The position numbers and the translations under genes are program-made. From assembly GCA_026417795.1 (NCBI GenBank), contig JAOACP010000021.1, positions 1 through 36,697 on the forward strand: 36,697 nucleotides of DNA, written 5' to 3'. Source of the stretch: Thermanaerothrix sp. (lineage in GTDB: Bacteria > Synergistota > Synergistia > Synergistales > Synergistaceae). Position 1 is the first letter of the stretch; each line of letters opens with the position of its first letter. The notes beneath the pieces were generated by a model that made no database searches, was not told where the DNA came from, and saw only the letters and a program-made list of their open reading frames with translations. Below are positions 7,629 to 16,122 of the stretch, in pieces.

Positions 7629-8582
7629 ATGAAGCGCATACTGGTCACCGGAGCGGGAGGACAGATAGGTTCAGAGCTGGTGCCATACCTTTGGGAGATC
7701 TACGGGGCCTCCAACGTGCTGGCCACCGACGTCAGGGCCCCGGAGGGCCCGCTGGCGGAGGGCGGCCCCTTCGACCTTCTGGACGTGCGGGACGGCAGGA
7801 GGGCTTCGGAGCTCATAGGCAGCTTCAAGGCGGACTCGGTGCTGCACCTGGCGGGGATCCTGTCCGCCAAGGGGGAGGAGAACCCCAACTTCGCCTGGGA
7901 CATAAACGTCAACGGCACCGTGGCCATGCTGGAGGCCGCCAGGGAGCACCGCTGCGCCTTCTTCTTCCCAAGCTCCATCGCCGCCTTCGGCCCCTCGACG
8001 CCCAGGAAGAACACCCCCCAGGACACCATACAGCGCCCCACCACGGTCTACGGCATCGCCAAGGCCAGCATGGAGATGCTCTGCGACTACTACCACGCCA
8101 AGTTCGGCCTTGACACCCGGGGGCTTAGGTTCCCGGGGCTCATAAGCTACGTGGCCCCTCCCGGCGGCGGCACCACCGACTACGCGGTGCACATCTACTA
8201 CGACGCCATAACCAAGGGAAGCTACACCAGCTTCATAGCCAAGGGCACCTACATGGACATGATGTACATGCCCGACGCCCTAAAGGCGGTGGTGCAGCTC
8301 ATGGAGGCGGACCCATCAAAACTCAAGCACCGGAACGCCTTCAACATATCCGCCATGAGCTTCGACCCGGAGGAGATCGCGGAGTCCATCCGAAAGTTCA
8401 TCCCCACCTTCAAGCTGGACTACCAGGTGGACCCCTTGAGGCAGTCCATCGCTGAGTCCTGGCCGGACAGCCTTGACTGCTCCGCCGCCAGGGAGGAGTG
8501 GGGATTTGACCCCCAGTACGACCTGGACGCCATGACCCAGGACATGTTGGAGAAGCTCCGGCGGAAGCTTGGATCCCAATAG
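7629..8582 (+). CDS. tdh: L-threonine 3-dehydrogenase, SDR (epimerase-like) type
   Basis: 317 residues, extended SDR family. NAD is bound by GAGGQIG (residues 8-14) and by Asp34 in LATDVR, which indicates NAD over NADP. The catalytic set is Ser115/116 in FFFPSSIAAFGP and YxxxK (Y141, K145 in YGIAKASME). The substrate region is PGLISYVAPPGGGTTDYAVH. It oxidises threonine to 2-amino-3-oxobutyrate, the Kbl substrate, so kbl-tdh encode the whole threonine to glycine plus acetyl-CoA route. The start ATG is 1 bp after the kbl stop. Alone it could pass for a UDP-sugar epimerase. The PPGGGTTDYA segment and the kbl partner argue for Tdh. Confidence 0.9.
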   Translation: MKRILVTGAGGQIGSELVPYLWEIYGASNVLATDVRAPEGPLAEGGPFDLLDVRDGRRASELIGSFKADSVLHLAGILSAKGEENPNFAWDINVNGTVAMLEAAREHRCAFFFPSSIAAFGPSTPRKNTPQDTIQRPTTVYGIAKASMEMLCDYYHAKFGLDTRGLRFPGLISYVAPPGGGTTDYAVHIYYDAITKGSYTSFIAKGTYMDMMYMPDALKAVVQLMEADPSKLKHRNAFNISAMSFDPEEIAESIRKFIPTFKLDYQVDPLRQSIAESWPDSLDCSAAREEWGFDPQYDLDAMTQDMLEKLRRKLGSQ

Positions 8583-8611
8583 GAAGGCCAAAACACCAAC
8601 GGCAACGCTTA

Positions 8612-8646
8612 AAGGGCCCCGGGGGAACCTTCCCGGGGCCCTTCTT
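8612..8646. terminator. Shared terminator between tdh and the convergent ABC operon
   Basis: A perfect 12-bp inverted repeat AAGGGCCCCGGG (8612-8623) / CCCGGGGCCCTT (8632-8643) with an 8-base loop sits between two convergent genes. The plus side ends CTTCTT; the minus side has an A/T-poor tail except the AAG of the stem. It can serve both directions, best for the plus strand. Confidence 0.75.
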
Positions 8647-8654
8647 CACAGGTT

Positions 8655-9617
8655 TTACAGGGGGACGACTATCCTTGAGAGGTTGACCCGCTTCCTCATC
8701 ATGCGGTTTCTTATGAGGAAGTTCTGGGTCTTCTCCAGCTCCTTGAGGTCCTCGGGCCTCAAGGAGGGGTCGAAGTCGTATAGGGACATCATGCTTATAA
8801 CGTCCCCCTGCGAAAGGCCGGTCTCCTGGGCGGTGAGCTCCACCGCCTTGAGGCGGTCCTGCCGCATCAGCTGAAGCGCCTGCCGGTGGGCCCTCATGAA
8901 GGCCCTGGCGGCCTCGGGGCGCTCCTTAAGGAACCGCTCGGACATGGCTATGACGGTTATGCCGTCCACAAGCCCCCTGCCGTCGGCCAGCACCCTGGCC
9001 CCCTTCTGGGATGCCAGCCTCACCGCGGGCCCCGCCGCCAGGGCCGCGTCAACACCACCCGTTGACAGGGCCGCCACCGCCTCCGGTATGCCCATGGAGA
9101 GGAACTGCACGTCCTCAAGCTCCAGCCCCTCCCTCTCCAGGGCGGCGGACAGGAGCTGGTGCAGCACCGTGCCCTTGGGCCCCGCCACCTTACGGCCCTT
9201 GAGGTCCTTCACGTCCTTTATGGGGGAGTCCTTCCGGACCAGTATGGTGAACGCCCTGGGGGCCCTGGAGTATACGCCCACTATCCTCAGGTCCACCCCC
9301 TCGGAGGCCGCGAGCAGCGCGGAAGTGCCTCCAAGGCAGTGGGCCACCTGAACAGACCCCGCCGCCATGGCCCGGGTCTGGTCGGGACCGGCGGTTATCT
9401 CCGGGTATTCCGCCTTCAGGTTGAGCTGCCCCAAGGCCCTGTCGATGATGCCAAGCCTCCTCTCGATTATGGAGGGCACGTTGAGGGGGGCCTTCACGTA
9501 GGTGACCCCTATGGTCCCCGGCTCTCCGAAGGCCCCTTCAGGGCTTGACAAAACGGCCCCCAAAAACCACACCCCCAGCAAAATCCCGCGCAAAAGACCA
9601 CCAATTCCCCTACTCAA
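8655..9617 (-). CDS. ABC transporter substrate-binding protein, SsuA/TauA/NMT1-like
   Basis: 320 residues. A signal peptide (GIGGLLRGILLGVWFLGAVLSS) targets it to the periplasm, followed by a type II periplasmic binding fold: TAGPDQTRAMAAGSVQVAH, GVDLRIVGVYSRAP, VRKDSPIKDVKDLKGRKVAG and ALSTGGVDAALAAGPAV. This pattern is shared by aliphatic sulfonate, taurine, nitrate and pyrimidine-precursor binding proteins; the ligand cannot be decided here. TTG 9617 is preferred because GGAGG (9630-9626) sits eight bases upstream, whereas GTG 9626 overlaps that SD. It is the last gene of a minus-strand unit, separated from the ATPase gene by 108 bp in which I see no clear terminator. Confidence 0.85.
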   Translation of the reverse strand: MSRGIGGLLRGILLGVWFLGAVLSSPEGAFGEPGTIGVTYVKAPLNVPSIIERRLGIIDRALGQLNLKAEYPEITAGPDQTRAMAAGSVQVAHCLGGTSALLAASEGVDLRIVGVYSRAPRAFTILVRKDSPIKDVKDLKGRKVAGPKGTVLHQLLSAALEREGLELEDVQFLSMGIPEAVAALSTGGVDAALAAGPAVRLASQKGARVLADGRGLVDGITVIAMSERFLKERPEAARAFMRAHRQALQLMRQDRLKAVELTAQETGLSQGDVISMMSLYDFDPSLRPEDLKELEKTQNFLIRNRMMRKRVNLSRIVVPL

Positions 9618-9725
9618 AACCACCACCTCCGAAATTTAATCTCCAATATAAGCAATTTACCGCCCGGGCTTAGCGCATAGGGATCCCCATGGGAAGAACC
9701 GGACCCCCAGCGAGGGAACGGCCCA

Positions 9726-10472
9726 TCAGCCCCCGATCATCTCCAAGACCTTGCGCCTTAAGGGTATGACCTCCGGCAGATCCAGGTCTCGGGGCCTTGG
9801 GATGGGTACGTCCAAGGTCCCAACAAGCCTCCCCTCCCTCAAAACCGCCACCTGATCGGCCAGGAAAACCGCCTCGTCCACGTCATGGGTAACCATAACA
9901 AAGGTCCTTTTCATGTTCAACAGTATGTCCTGGAGCTTTAATTGGAGCTCCCGCCGGGTGAAGTAGTCCAAGGCCCCCAGGGGTTCGTCCATGAGCACCA
10001 CTTCCGGTTGGAACGCCAGGGCCCTTGCCAGGGCGGCCCGTTGGGCCATGCCCCCGGAGAGCTCCTTCGGCATGGCGTAGGCGAACCGGGCAAGCCCCAC
10101 CATCTCAAGGCTCTCCATAGCCCTCATGGAGGCCTCCTTGGGGGGCATCAGCCCCTCCAGGGGGAAGGCCACGTTGCGGAGCACCGTAAGCCAGGGGAAA
10201 AGCCGGTGCTCCTGGAAGACCATGCCCACCGGGTGTCTTCGGTCATCCTTAGATGAGCGGCGAAGCAGCACCTGCCCCCGGTCGGGCCTTTCAAGTCCCC
10301 CGATTATCCGCAAGAGGGTGGTCTTCCCGCTCCCGGAGGCTCCGACCACCACGGTAAAAGATCCCCTGGGCACCTCAAGGCTCACCCCCTTAAGGGCCTC
10401 CACCTCCACAACGCCGGCCCTGAAGGTCTTGAAAACCTCCCGGACTTGTACCGCCGCATCGCTATGATTCAT
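9726..10472 (-). CDS. ABC transporter ATP-binding protein, SsuB/TauB-like
   Basis: 248 residues. Walker A GASGSGKTT (44-52), Q-loop Q87 in MVFQEHRLFPWLTV, signature LSGGMAQ (138-144), Walker B VVLMDEP (158-164), H-loop His196 in MVTHDVDEA. The FQEHRLFPWL string and THDVDEAVFLADQV are typical of the nitrate/sulfonate/taurine ATPases. It energises uptake with the permease whose 3' end overlaps its start by 11 bp. ATG 10472 fits the family N-terminus. Confidence 0.9.
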   Translation of the reverse strand: MNHSDAAVQVREVFKTFRAGVVEVEALKGVSLEVPRGSFTVVVGASGSGKTTLLRIIGGLERPDRGQVLLRRSSKDDRRHPVGMVFQEHRLFPWLTVLRNVAFPLEGLMPPKEASMRAMESLEMVGLARFAYAMPKELSGGMAQRAALARALAFQPEVVLMDEPLGALDYFTRRELQLKLQDILLNMKRTFVMVTHDVDEAVFLADQVAVLREGRLVGTLDVPIPRPRDLDLPEVIPLRRKVLEMIGG

Positions 10473-11238
10473 CTCTTCCCTCCCAATACCTGAGCCTTCC
10501 CAAGGCGGACATGAACAGCCTGTCGGTGAGGCTTCCTATGAGGCCCAGCACCACCACCCCCGCCAGTATGACGTCGGTCCTCAGCATCGCCTGGGCGTCG
10601 TTTATCAGGTACCCAAGGCCGGAGGAGGCGGCCACCAGCTCCGCTCCGATCAGGGACCTCCAGCCGTACCCAAGTCCCAGCCTCAGCCCCGACATTATGG
10701 CGGGCATGGCGCAGGGGAGTACTATGCGGGCCACTATCCTGGCCCTTGGCAGTCCGAAGGCCTTCCCCACCTCAAGGAGCCGCTGGTCCGCCCCGGCCAC
10801 CCCGTGGAGGGTGCTTATGAACACCGGGAAGAAGGAGGCGGCCACTATGACCGCCACCTTAGAGGCCTCCCCTATGCCGAACCACAGGACCAACAGGGGC
10901 AGCACCGCAAGGGGCGGTATGTGCCGAAGGAACTCCAACAAGGGGCCAAGGCAAATCCTAAGGCTTCCGGAAAGGCCTATTAGAGTCCCAAGCAGGACCC
11001 CCGAGAGGGATGACAGGAAGAAGCCCTGGAGGACCCGCAAGAGGCTGACCACCACGTGCCTTGCAAGCTCCCCGGATGTCAGGAGCTCAAAAAGGGTTCT
11101 AAATACCCTTAAGGGGGAAGGGAAGAGGACGCTTCCCATGCCCCCTTCGGAGGATGCGGTGTACCAAAGCGCCAGGGGCAGCGCCACGGACGCCAGAAGT
11201 CCTCCCACCCACCCCGGGAGGGCTTCACGCTTAGGCAT
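10462..11238 (-). CDS. ABC transporter permease, SsuC/TauC-like
   Basis: 258-residue inner-membrane permease with about six spans, beginning WVGGLLASVALPLALWYTAS. The conserved EAA-loop region is EVGKAFGLPRARIVARIVLP, followed by AMPAIMSGLRLGLGYGWRSLIGAE, a string typical of SsuC/TauC permeases. It partners the downstream ATPase and binding protein. Its ATG lies inside the last 8 bp of the upstream rarD gene, so the four genes are probably one transcript. The substrate is unassigned. Confidence 0.9.
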   Translation of the reverse strand: MPKREALPGWVGGLLASVALPLALWYTASSEGGMGSVLFPSPLRVFRTLFELLTSGELARHVVVSLLRVLQGFFLSSLSGVLLGTLIGLSGSLRICLGPLLEFLRHIPPLAVLPLLVLWFGIGEASKVAVIVAASFFPVFISTLHGVAGADQRLLEVGKAFGLPRARIVARIVLPCAMPAIMSGLRLGLGYGWRSLIGAELVAASSGLGYLINDAQAMLRTDVILAGVVVLGLIGSLTDRLFMSALGRLRYWEGRDES

Positions 11239-12148
11239 CTTCTTCAGCCCTCCTTGGTACGTAGGGCCAGGAGCTCCTTAAGGAGTCAAGGGTGTAGAGG
11301 GCCACCGCCGCCACGATCATGCCGAAGCTCACGGCCCTTCCGAAGGACACCTTTTCGTGGTAAAGGAGGAGCCCTATGAGGAACGACATGCTGGGAGAGA
11401 GGTACTGCACAAGCCCCATGGTAACGAGGCTTATCCTGGCGGCCCCCATGGCGAAGAGCCACAAGGGCAGGGACGTCACAAGGCCGGAGCCCGCCAGCAG
11501 GGCTGCCCGCCACAGGCCCCCCTGAAGGCCAAGGCCCGGCACTCCGGACAGGTAGATGAGGGCCGGCGCGGACAGGATGGCGGTCTCAAGGAAAAGCCCC
11601 ATCAAGGGGTCCATGGGGCAGAGCTTTTTGGTGAGCCCGTAAACGGCGAAGGACACCGCCAGCCCCAGGGCCGCCAGGGGCAGGGAGCCGTAGCGGAGAA
11701 GCTCGAAAAGCACCCCCAGGGCCGCCAGCCCAAGGGCCATCCCCTTGAGGGGGCTTATGCGGTCCTTGAAGAAGACAAGCCCCATAGATACGTTAAGAAG
11801 GGGCAGTATGAAGTACCCGAGGCTGGTCTCAAGGATCCGTCCGGAGTTGACGGACCATATGTATATGAGCCAGTTGGCCCCCACCGCCGCTCCGCTCAGG
11901 GAGAGCACCGCAAGCAGCCTGGGTGACCTAAGGGCAAAGATGAGGGAGGCTCTACGCCTAAGCAGAACCACGGGCAGCAGCAGCACCGAGGACCAGACTA
12001 TCCGGTGGCACAGTATGACCATGGGGTGCACCTCCGCCAGGGCCTTCCAGTAGACCGGGAGCACCCCCCACAGGAAGTAAGCCCCCAAGGCGTAAGCAAG
12101 GCCCATGCGCCCTTCCGGGCGGGACCCGGAAGTTTCGGTCAGTTTCAT
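11231..12148 (-). CDS. rarD: RarD/EamA-family transporter
   Basis: 305 residues, ten predicted membrane spans. RarD-type hallmarks are GAYFLWGVLPVYWKAL near the N-terminus, LCHRIVWSSVLLL, SGAAVGANWLIYIWSV and LGYFILPLLNVSMGLVFF. RarD proteins are drug/metabolite-superfamily members (named for chloramphenicol sensitivity); the transported substrate is generally unknown. ATG 12148 has AAAGGGGAA upstream, and an in-frame start at 12223 lies inside the divergent SDR gene, so it is rejected. The gene overlaps the downstream permease by 8 bp, an unusual pairing that suggests shared regulation with the ABC transporter. Confidence 0.88.
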   Translation of the reverse strand: MKLTETSGSRPEGRMGLAYALGAYFLWGVLPVYWKALAEVHPMVILCHRIVWSSVLLLPVVLLRRRASLIFALRSPRLLAVLSLSGAAVGANWLIYIWSVNSGRILETSLGYFILPLLNVSMGLVFFKDRISPLKGMALGLAALGVLFELLRYGSLPLAALGLAVSFAVYGLTKKLCPMDPLMGLFLETAILSAPALIYLSGVPGLGLQGGLWRAALLAGSGLVTSLPLWLFAMGAARISLVTMGLVQYLSPSMSFLIGLLLYHEKVSFGRAVSFGMIVAAVALYTLDSLRSSWPYVPRRAEEDA

Positions 12149-12165
12149 ACGCCCATTCCCCTTTC

Positions 12166-12191
12166 GTGTATCATCTTCCGCAATGATACAC
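12166..12191. promoter_or_regulatory. 26-bp palindrome in the rarD/SDR divergent promoter region
   Basis: GTGTATCAT (12166-12174) and its exact reverse complement ATGATACAC (12183-12191) are separated by 8 bp. It lies in the 68-bp gap between divergent starts (12148 minus, 12217 plus). Each arm reads TATCAT, a possible -10, on its own strand. It is a good candidate for a dimeric repressor operator. No dedicated regulator gene is adjacent. Confidence 0.6.
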
Positions 12192-12216
12192 CCACCGCAG
12201 GGAGAGGATGATGAAC

Positions 12217-13038
12217 ATGCCACTGCTGAAAGGTGGACTTGCGCTCATAACCGGCGCCACCAGCGGCATAGGGCTCGCCTACGCAAGGCGCCTTGGGTCC
12301 ATGGGATACGGCTTGATAATGACCGGCCGGAGGATGGACCTTCTGCGCCAAAGGGCCCACGAGATAGAGCGCCAGTTCCGGGTACCGGTGGAGCCTTTGA
12401 TGGCGGAGCTTTCCAAGGAGGAGGACATAGAGGCCCTGGAGGCCGTCATCGGGGAGCGAAGGCCCAACTTCCTGCTCAACAACGCGGGGTTCGGGCTGAG
12501 GGAGGCCTTCGCGGACACCCCAAGGGACCTATGGGAGGCCCTCATATGGGTCCACGTGATGGCCCCCTTAAGGCTCACCCAGGCGGCCCTTAAGGTGATG
12601 GGCGAGGAGCGCGAGGGGGTGGTGGTGAACGTGTCCTCCGAGGCGGCCTTCATACCCGTAAGGCGCAACTCGGTGTACGCCGGGGCCAAGGCGTTCCTGC
12701 TGCGCTGGACCGAGTCGGTGGCGCTGGAGATGATGGACAGCGGCGTAAGGCTCCAGGCCCTGTGCCCCGGCATGACCCGGTCGGACTTCCACCCAAGGAT
12801 GGGGGCCGAGGGGGCGTCGCTGTCGAAGAGCAGGCTCATACCCTGGATGACCCCGGAGGAGGTGGTGGAAGAGTCCATAAGGGACCTGGAAAGGGGCAAG
12901 GTGGTCTGCGTGCCCAAGCTGGCGGGAAAGGCGCGGACCCTTGGCATACCCCTCATACCCCAGCGGATGCGGCTTAGGTGCCTAAACTGGTTCTTCAGGA
13001 CCTCCTCCGGCGCTGATTCTTGCAATAAAGAAAACTAA
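12217..13038 (+). CDS. Short-chain dehydrogenase/reductase
   Basis: 273-residue classical SDR oxidoreductase. Cofactor motif TGATSGIG (residues 12-19), NNAG (88-91), catalytic Ser140/141 in VNVSSEAAF, and YxxxK (Tyr154, Lys158 in YAGAKAF). TGRR at 36-39 places an Arg after beta-2, which usually means NADP(H). A C-terminal extension of about 60 residues (RMRLRCLNWFF) resembles DltE/YqjQ-like SDRs; the substrate is unknown. Three in-frame ATGs (12208, 12211, 12217) follow GGAGAGG (12201-12207), and 12217 gives the best spacing (9 bases). It stands alone, divergent from rarD across a palindrome. Confidence 0.87.
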   Translation: MPLLKGGLALITGATSGIGLAYARRLGSMGYGLIMTGRRMDLLRQRAHEIERQFRVPVEPLMAELSKEEDIEALEAVIGERRPNFLLNNAGFGLREAFADTPRDLWEALIWVHVMAPLRLTQAALKVMGEEREGVVVNVSSEAAFIPVRRNSVYAGAKAFLLRWTESVALEMMDSGVRLQALCPGMTRSDFHPRMGAEGASLSKSRLIPWMTPEEVVEESIRDLERGKVVCVPKLAGKARTLGIPLIPQRMRLRCLNWFFRTSSGADSCNKEN

Positions 13039-13075
13039 AACCATTTGGAAACAGGCGCCAAATCTACAGCCCCTT

Positions 13076-13084
13076 TGATATAAT
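13076..13084 (+). promoter_or_regulatory. Extended -10 promoter element of the chemoreceptor gene
   Basis: TGATATAAT at 13076-13084 is an extended -10 (TGn plus consensus TATAAT) 66 bp upstream of the chemoreceptor ATG. There is no -35 at standard spacing. The A/T-rich leader ends in SD AGGAGGGG nine bases before the ATG. Confidence 0.5.
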
Positions 13085-13149
13085 CTTCCGCGACCTGTGA
13101 CTTTTGTATCAACTAAATTAAAAAATTAATATAGGAGGGGTTTTTCTTA

Positions 13150-15216
13150 ATGTCCATACGGCGGAAGCTGTTTCTGCTGGCCCTGGGCGCCGCTGCGCTC
13201 ATGGCCTTGATGGTGGCGGCGGTGGCGTTCAACAGCTACCGGGTGTTGAACCAGCAGGTGAACACCGTGGGGATGGAGATAATCCACGACCGGGCGGAGG
13301 CGGTGGACCAGTACTTCGACAGGCTCTCCGCCATAGCGGAGGCCGCAAGCCAGGCGGCGGCCCACGAGATCCAGCGGGGGGCCAACACCGACGACGCGCT
13401 GGAGCCCATGATGATGCGCCTCTTCGGCGGGGCCTCTAAAGATGATCCTAACATCTTCGAGGTTTACATAGGCCTTGAGTCCGACGGCAGCCTTGCAAGC
13501 GGCGTGGGCTGGAAGGAACCGGAGGGGTACGACGCCAGGAAGAGGAACTGGTACCTAAGGGCCATTGAGGCTGGGAAGACCACCCTGTCGGACCCCTACG
13601 TGGACGCCGGCACCGGGGACCTTCTCATCACCGTGGCCACGCCGGTCAAGGGCGACGACGGGCGGCTTCTTGGGGTTGCGGCGGTGGACGTGAAGCTCAA
13701 CAGCCTCTCGGACCAAGTGACCCAGTACAAGATCATGGGCAAGGGGCTGGGGCTTCTTACCACCAGGGACGGCGTGTTCCTGGCCAACCCCAAGAAGGAG
13801 ATGATCATGAAGGAGAACATCTCCAAGCCCAGCTCCCTGGTGAGCGAGGAGTACGCCAGGGCGGGGCAGACCATACTGTCCACCCAGCCCGGGGGCTTCG
13901 TGGACTACAAGTTCATGGGGGAGGGGCGAAGGAGCTTCTTCTACCACTCCCGCTGGGGGTTCGTGGTGTGCGTGGTGTTCCCCACCAAGGACTTGGACCA
14001 CATGGTTATGTCCGTGGCGTTAAGGCAGCTGGTCCTTGGGCTTCTGACACTGGTTGGGCTTGTAGGTATGCTGTGGTGGCTGTCCAAGGGGATAATAAGG
14101 CCCATAGACCGGATAAGCGCCGCCATAGGGCGCCTTGGGGAGTTGGACCTGACGGCGGGGCATGAGGAGGAGTGGCTCAGGGCTGAGGCTGGAAGCGCCA
14201 CGGAGATAGGGCACATGGCGGGGTCGGTGGCGCGTCTTCTGGACAACCTAAGGCACGCCATGGGTGAGATAAAGCGGGAGTCCCACCGGGCGGCGTCGTC
14301 GGCGGAGAACCTGGCGGCGTTGTCGGAGGAGCAGGTGGCGTCGGTGGAGGAGATAAAGTCGTCGGTGGACCGGGTGGCGGCGCTGATGGAGGGTAACTCC
14401 GCGTCCTTGCAGGAGACCAACGCGGGGATAGAGGAGGTTTCAAGCGGAGCCCAGCAGGCGGCGAACTCCGCCACGGAGGGAGCGGAGGCCACGAGCCAGA
14501 TGTCGGCGCTGTCGGAGAGGGCCATAGGTCAGGTTGAAGAGGTGGTGTCGGCCATAACGGCCCTTGGGTCCGAGTCGGAGAGGACCTACGAGAGGATAAG
14601 GAAGGTAGCGGAGTCCGTGAGCTCCATATCGGGATTTGTGAGCACCATAAGGTCCATAGCGGACCAGACGAACCTTTTGGCGTTGAACGCCGCCATAGAG
14701 GCGGCCCGGGCCGGAGAGGCTGGGAGGGGCTTCGCGGTTGTGGCGGAGGAGGTGCGTAAGCTGGCGGAGGAGTCCGGCATGGCGGCGAAGGAGGTGGAGG
14801 ACCTCATAGCGCCCTTGCAGGCCAACACGGAGGAGTCGTTGAGGGCCACGGAGCAGTCCAAGAGGTCAATGGAGGAGACGGTGCGTAGGGCCCACGAGTC
14901 GTCGGAGGGTTTAAGGCGTGTGTTGGAGCACATAAAGACGGTGAACGACGTGATGCAGAACATAGCGGCCACGTCGGAGGAGCAGGCGGCGGCGGCGCAG
15001 GAGATAGCCCGTGGCATAGACAGCGCCACCCAGGGGACCTTGGAGACCACGTCTGCGGTGGAGATGATCCGAAGCGCCGGGGAGGAGACGGCGAAGGCCA
15101 GTGAGGCGGTGGCCCGGGAGGCCCAGGAGTTGAGCCGCACCGCGGACAAGCTTGAGAGGCTGGTGGCCAGGTTCAAGTACGACGACCACGGCAATCCCCT
15201 GCAGCTTAAGGGCTAG
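13150..15216 (+). CDS. Methyl-accepting chemotaxis protein (dCache chemoreceptor)
   Basis: 688 residues, inner membrane. TM1 is at about 7-28 and TM2 at about 291-310. Between them is a periplasmic double-Cache sensor ([54 protein letters not shown]), the fold that senses amino acids and carboxylates. HAMP follows at about 311-385, then the long coiled-coil signalling domain, whose conserved tip is [20 protein letters not shown] with [19 protein letters not shown] (about 502-545). Glu/Gln-rich heptads flank it as methylation regions. There is no CheR-binding pentapeptide at the C-terminus (it ends NPLQLKG). SD AGGAGGGG precedes ATG 13150. The ligand is unknown; an amino acid would suit this host. 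Confidence 0.93.
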   Translation: MSIRRKLFLLALGAAALMALMVAAVAFNSYRVLNQQVNTVGMEIIHDRAEAVDQYFDRLSAIAEAASQAAAHEIQRGANTDDALEPMMMRLFGGASKDDPNIFEVYIGLESDGSLASGVGWKEPEGYDARKRNWYLRAIEAGKTTLSDPYVDAGTGDLLITVATPVKGDDGRLLGVAAVDVKLNSLSDQVTQYKIMGKGLGLLTTRDGVFLANPKKEMIMKENISKPSSLVSEEYARAGQTILSTQPGGFVDYKFMGEGRRSFFYHSRWGFVVCVVFPTKDLDHMVMSVALRQLVLGLLTLVGLVGMLWWLSKGIIRPIDRISAAIGRLGELDLTAGHEEEWLRAEAGSATEIGHMAGSVARLLDNLRHAMGEIKRESHRAASSAENLAALSEEQVASVEEIKSSVDRVAALMEGNSASLQETNAGIEEVSSGAQQAANSATEGAEATSQMSALSERAIGQVEEVVSAITALGSESERTYERIRKVAESVSSISGFVSTIRSIADQTNLLALNAAIEAARAGEAGRGFAVVAEEVRKLAEESGMAAKEVEDLIAPLQANTEESLRATEQSKRSMEETVRRAHESSEGLRRVLEHIKTVNDVMQNIAATSEEQAAAAQEIARGIDSATQGTLETTSAVEMIRSAGEETAKASEAVAREAQELSRTADKLERLVARFKYDDHGNPLQLKG

Positions 15217-15292
15217 GGAGCTGTAACGCCCAAAGGGTTTCAAGACGCAAAGACGCAAAAAGGACGCGGAATAGGAAGATACGCTGAAGCCC

Positions 15293-15334
15293 GCAAGACC
15301 GCCGGCAGACCACGGAGCCCGGCGGTCTTGCCTT
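15293..15334 (+). terminator. Terminator of the chemoreceptor gene
   Basis: A perfect 13-bp inverted repeat GCAAGACCGCCGG (15293-15305) / CCGGCGGTCTTGC (15319-15331) with a 13-base loop, followed by a short T run (CTTTGT). The stem is strong but the T tract weak. Confidence 0.7.
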
Positions 15335-15471
15335 TGTCCCCTCTTGGCCGTCCATAGGCCAAAATAGTTGCCGCCCTTTGTGAATTTATCCCCTGGCTTC
15401 GAACCTTACCGTGCAAAGGCTCCTTTCGAAGATCTAAGCTATTCTTTTCCCGTTGATTTTTGTCCCCTTTC

Positions 15472-15500
15472 TTCCAATGGGGAGGATGTGACTTTATAAT
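15472..15500 (+). promoter_or_regulatory. Candidate promoter of the phosphoesterase/GGDEF/CheW unit
   Basis: TATAAT at 15495-15500 with TTCCAA (15472-15477) at 17-bp spacing as a weak -35. It lies 41 bp before the first gene of the unit. The -10 is consensus; the -35 is poor. Confidence 0.45.
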
Positions 15501-15540
15501 CTTTGGAAGTTTAAGGGCTTAAGTCCAGCGCTTAGGCGCG

Positions 15541-16122
15541 ATGGGGGGTGTCGGCGTGTCCTTAGGGGCCCCTTGGGGGGATAGGTTCTTTGTGGTGTGC
15601 AGCGACGTTCACGGCGGTGCCGAGGCATGGCGCCGGCTTGAGGCGCATCTTTCCGGGGCGTCGTTTCTCCTTCACTGTGGGGACCTGTTCTACCATGGTC
15701 CCAGGAACCCCTTGCCGGAGGGTTACGATCCCAAGGCCCTGGGGGAGCTTCTCCGTTCCGCTCCTCTTCCGGTCATGTTGGTCCGGGGCAACTGCGATGC
15801 CTCGGTGGACCAGCTGATGGCCTCTCCCCGGGTGATGGTGGATCGTTTTGCCTTCTGGTGGGACCGGTTGACCGGCATAGCGGCCCACGGGGATGACTTC
15901 TCCTCCTTCCGGGAGGAGGCGTTGGGCGGGGGTTTCCGCCTTGCCCTGTCGGGGCATACCCACGTGGCTTCGGTGGTGAGGGAGGGGGACACGGTGTTCG
16001 TCAACCCCGGTTCCTTGAGCCTTCCAAAGGGGAAGGATCCCGCGAGCTTCGGGGTGGTCACCCCGTGCTCCGTATGGATAGTCACCCTCGACGGCGAGGT
16101 TCTTCACAGTGAGCCCATCTAG
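15541..16122 (+). CDS. YfcE/MJ0936-type metallophosphoesterase
   Basis: 193 residues, cytoplasmic calcineurin-like fold for a dimetal centre: CSDVHGG (D, H), HCGDLFYHGP (GD), RGNCD (GN.D), and SGHTHVA with VNPGSLSLPKG near the end. This pattern, including NPGS, is that of the YfcE/YsnB phosphodiesterase family, which hydrolyses small phosphodiesters in vitro; the natural substrate is unclear. ATG 15541 has no good SD. GTG 15556, in frame, follows GGGGGGTG and may be the true start. The 3' end overlaps the GGDEF gene by 14 bp, so they are co-expressed. It is not an EAL or HD-GYP c-di-GMP phosphodiesterase. Confidence 0.88.
   Translation: MGGVGVSLGAPWGDRFFVVCSDVHGGAEAWRRLEAHLSGASFLLHCGDLFYHGPRNPLPEGYDPKALGELLRSAPLPVMLVRGNCDASVDQLMASPRVMVDRFAFWWDRLTGIAAHGDDFSSFREEALGGGFRLALSGHTHVASVVREGDTVFVNPGSLSLPKGKDPASFGVVTPCSVWIVTLDGEVLHSEPI

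Larger units (their letters stand above)
15217..15540 (+). other. 324-bp intergenic region: terminator, hairpin and promoter
   Basis: Contains, in order: three spaced copies of GACGC in the A-rich stretch 15244-15268; a strong hairpin terminator (15293-15334); an inverted repeat CTTCGAA / TTCGAAG around 15398-15432; and a TATAAT (15495-15500) that probably serves the next gene. I see no credible reading frame and no tRNA or known riboswitch core. Confidence 0.6.

Noticed and set aside
6401-7648. 415-codon minus-strand frame opposite kbl
   Set aside because: His/Val/Gly-rich composition without recognisable motifs; kbl on the plus strand has all catalytic motifs.
15240-15275. Possible c-di-GMP riboswitch near GACGCAAAG strings
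   Set aside because: The partner motif CACGCACAGGGCAAACC is absent and there is no matching three-way fold; the strings are short A-rich repeats.
15541-16122. Cyclic di-GMP phosphodiesterase beside the cyclase
   Set aside because: Motifs are of the calcineurin/YfcE fold; there is no EAL or HD-GYP signature.
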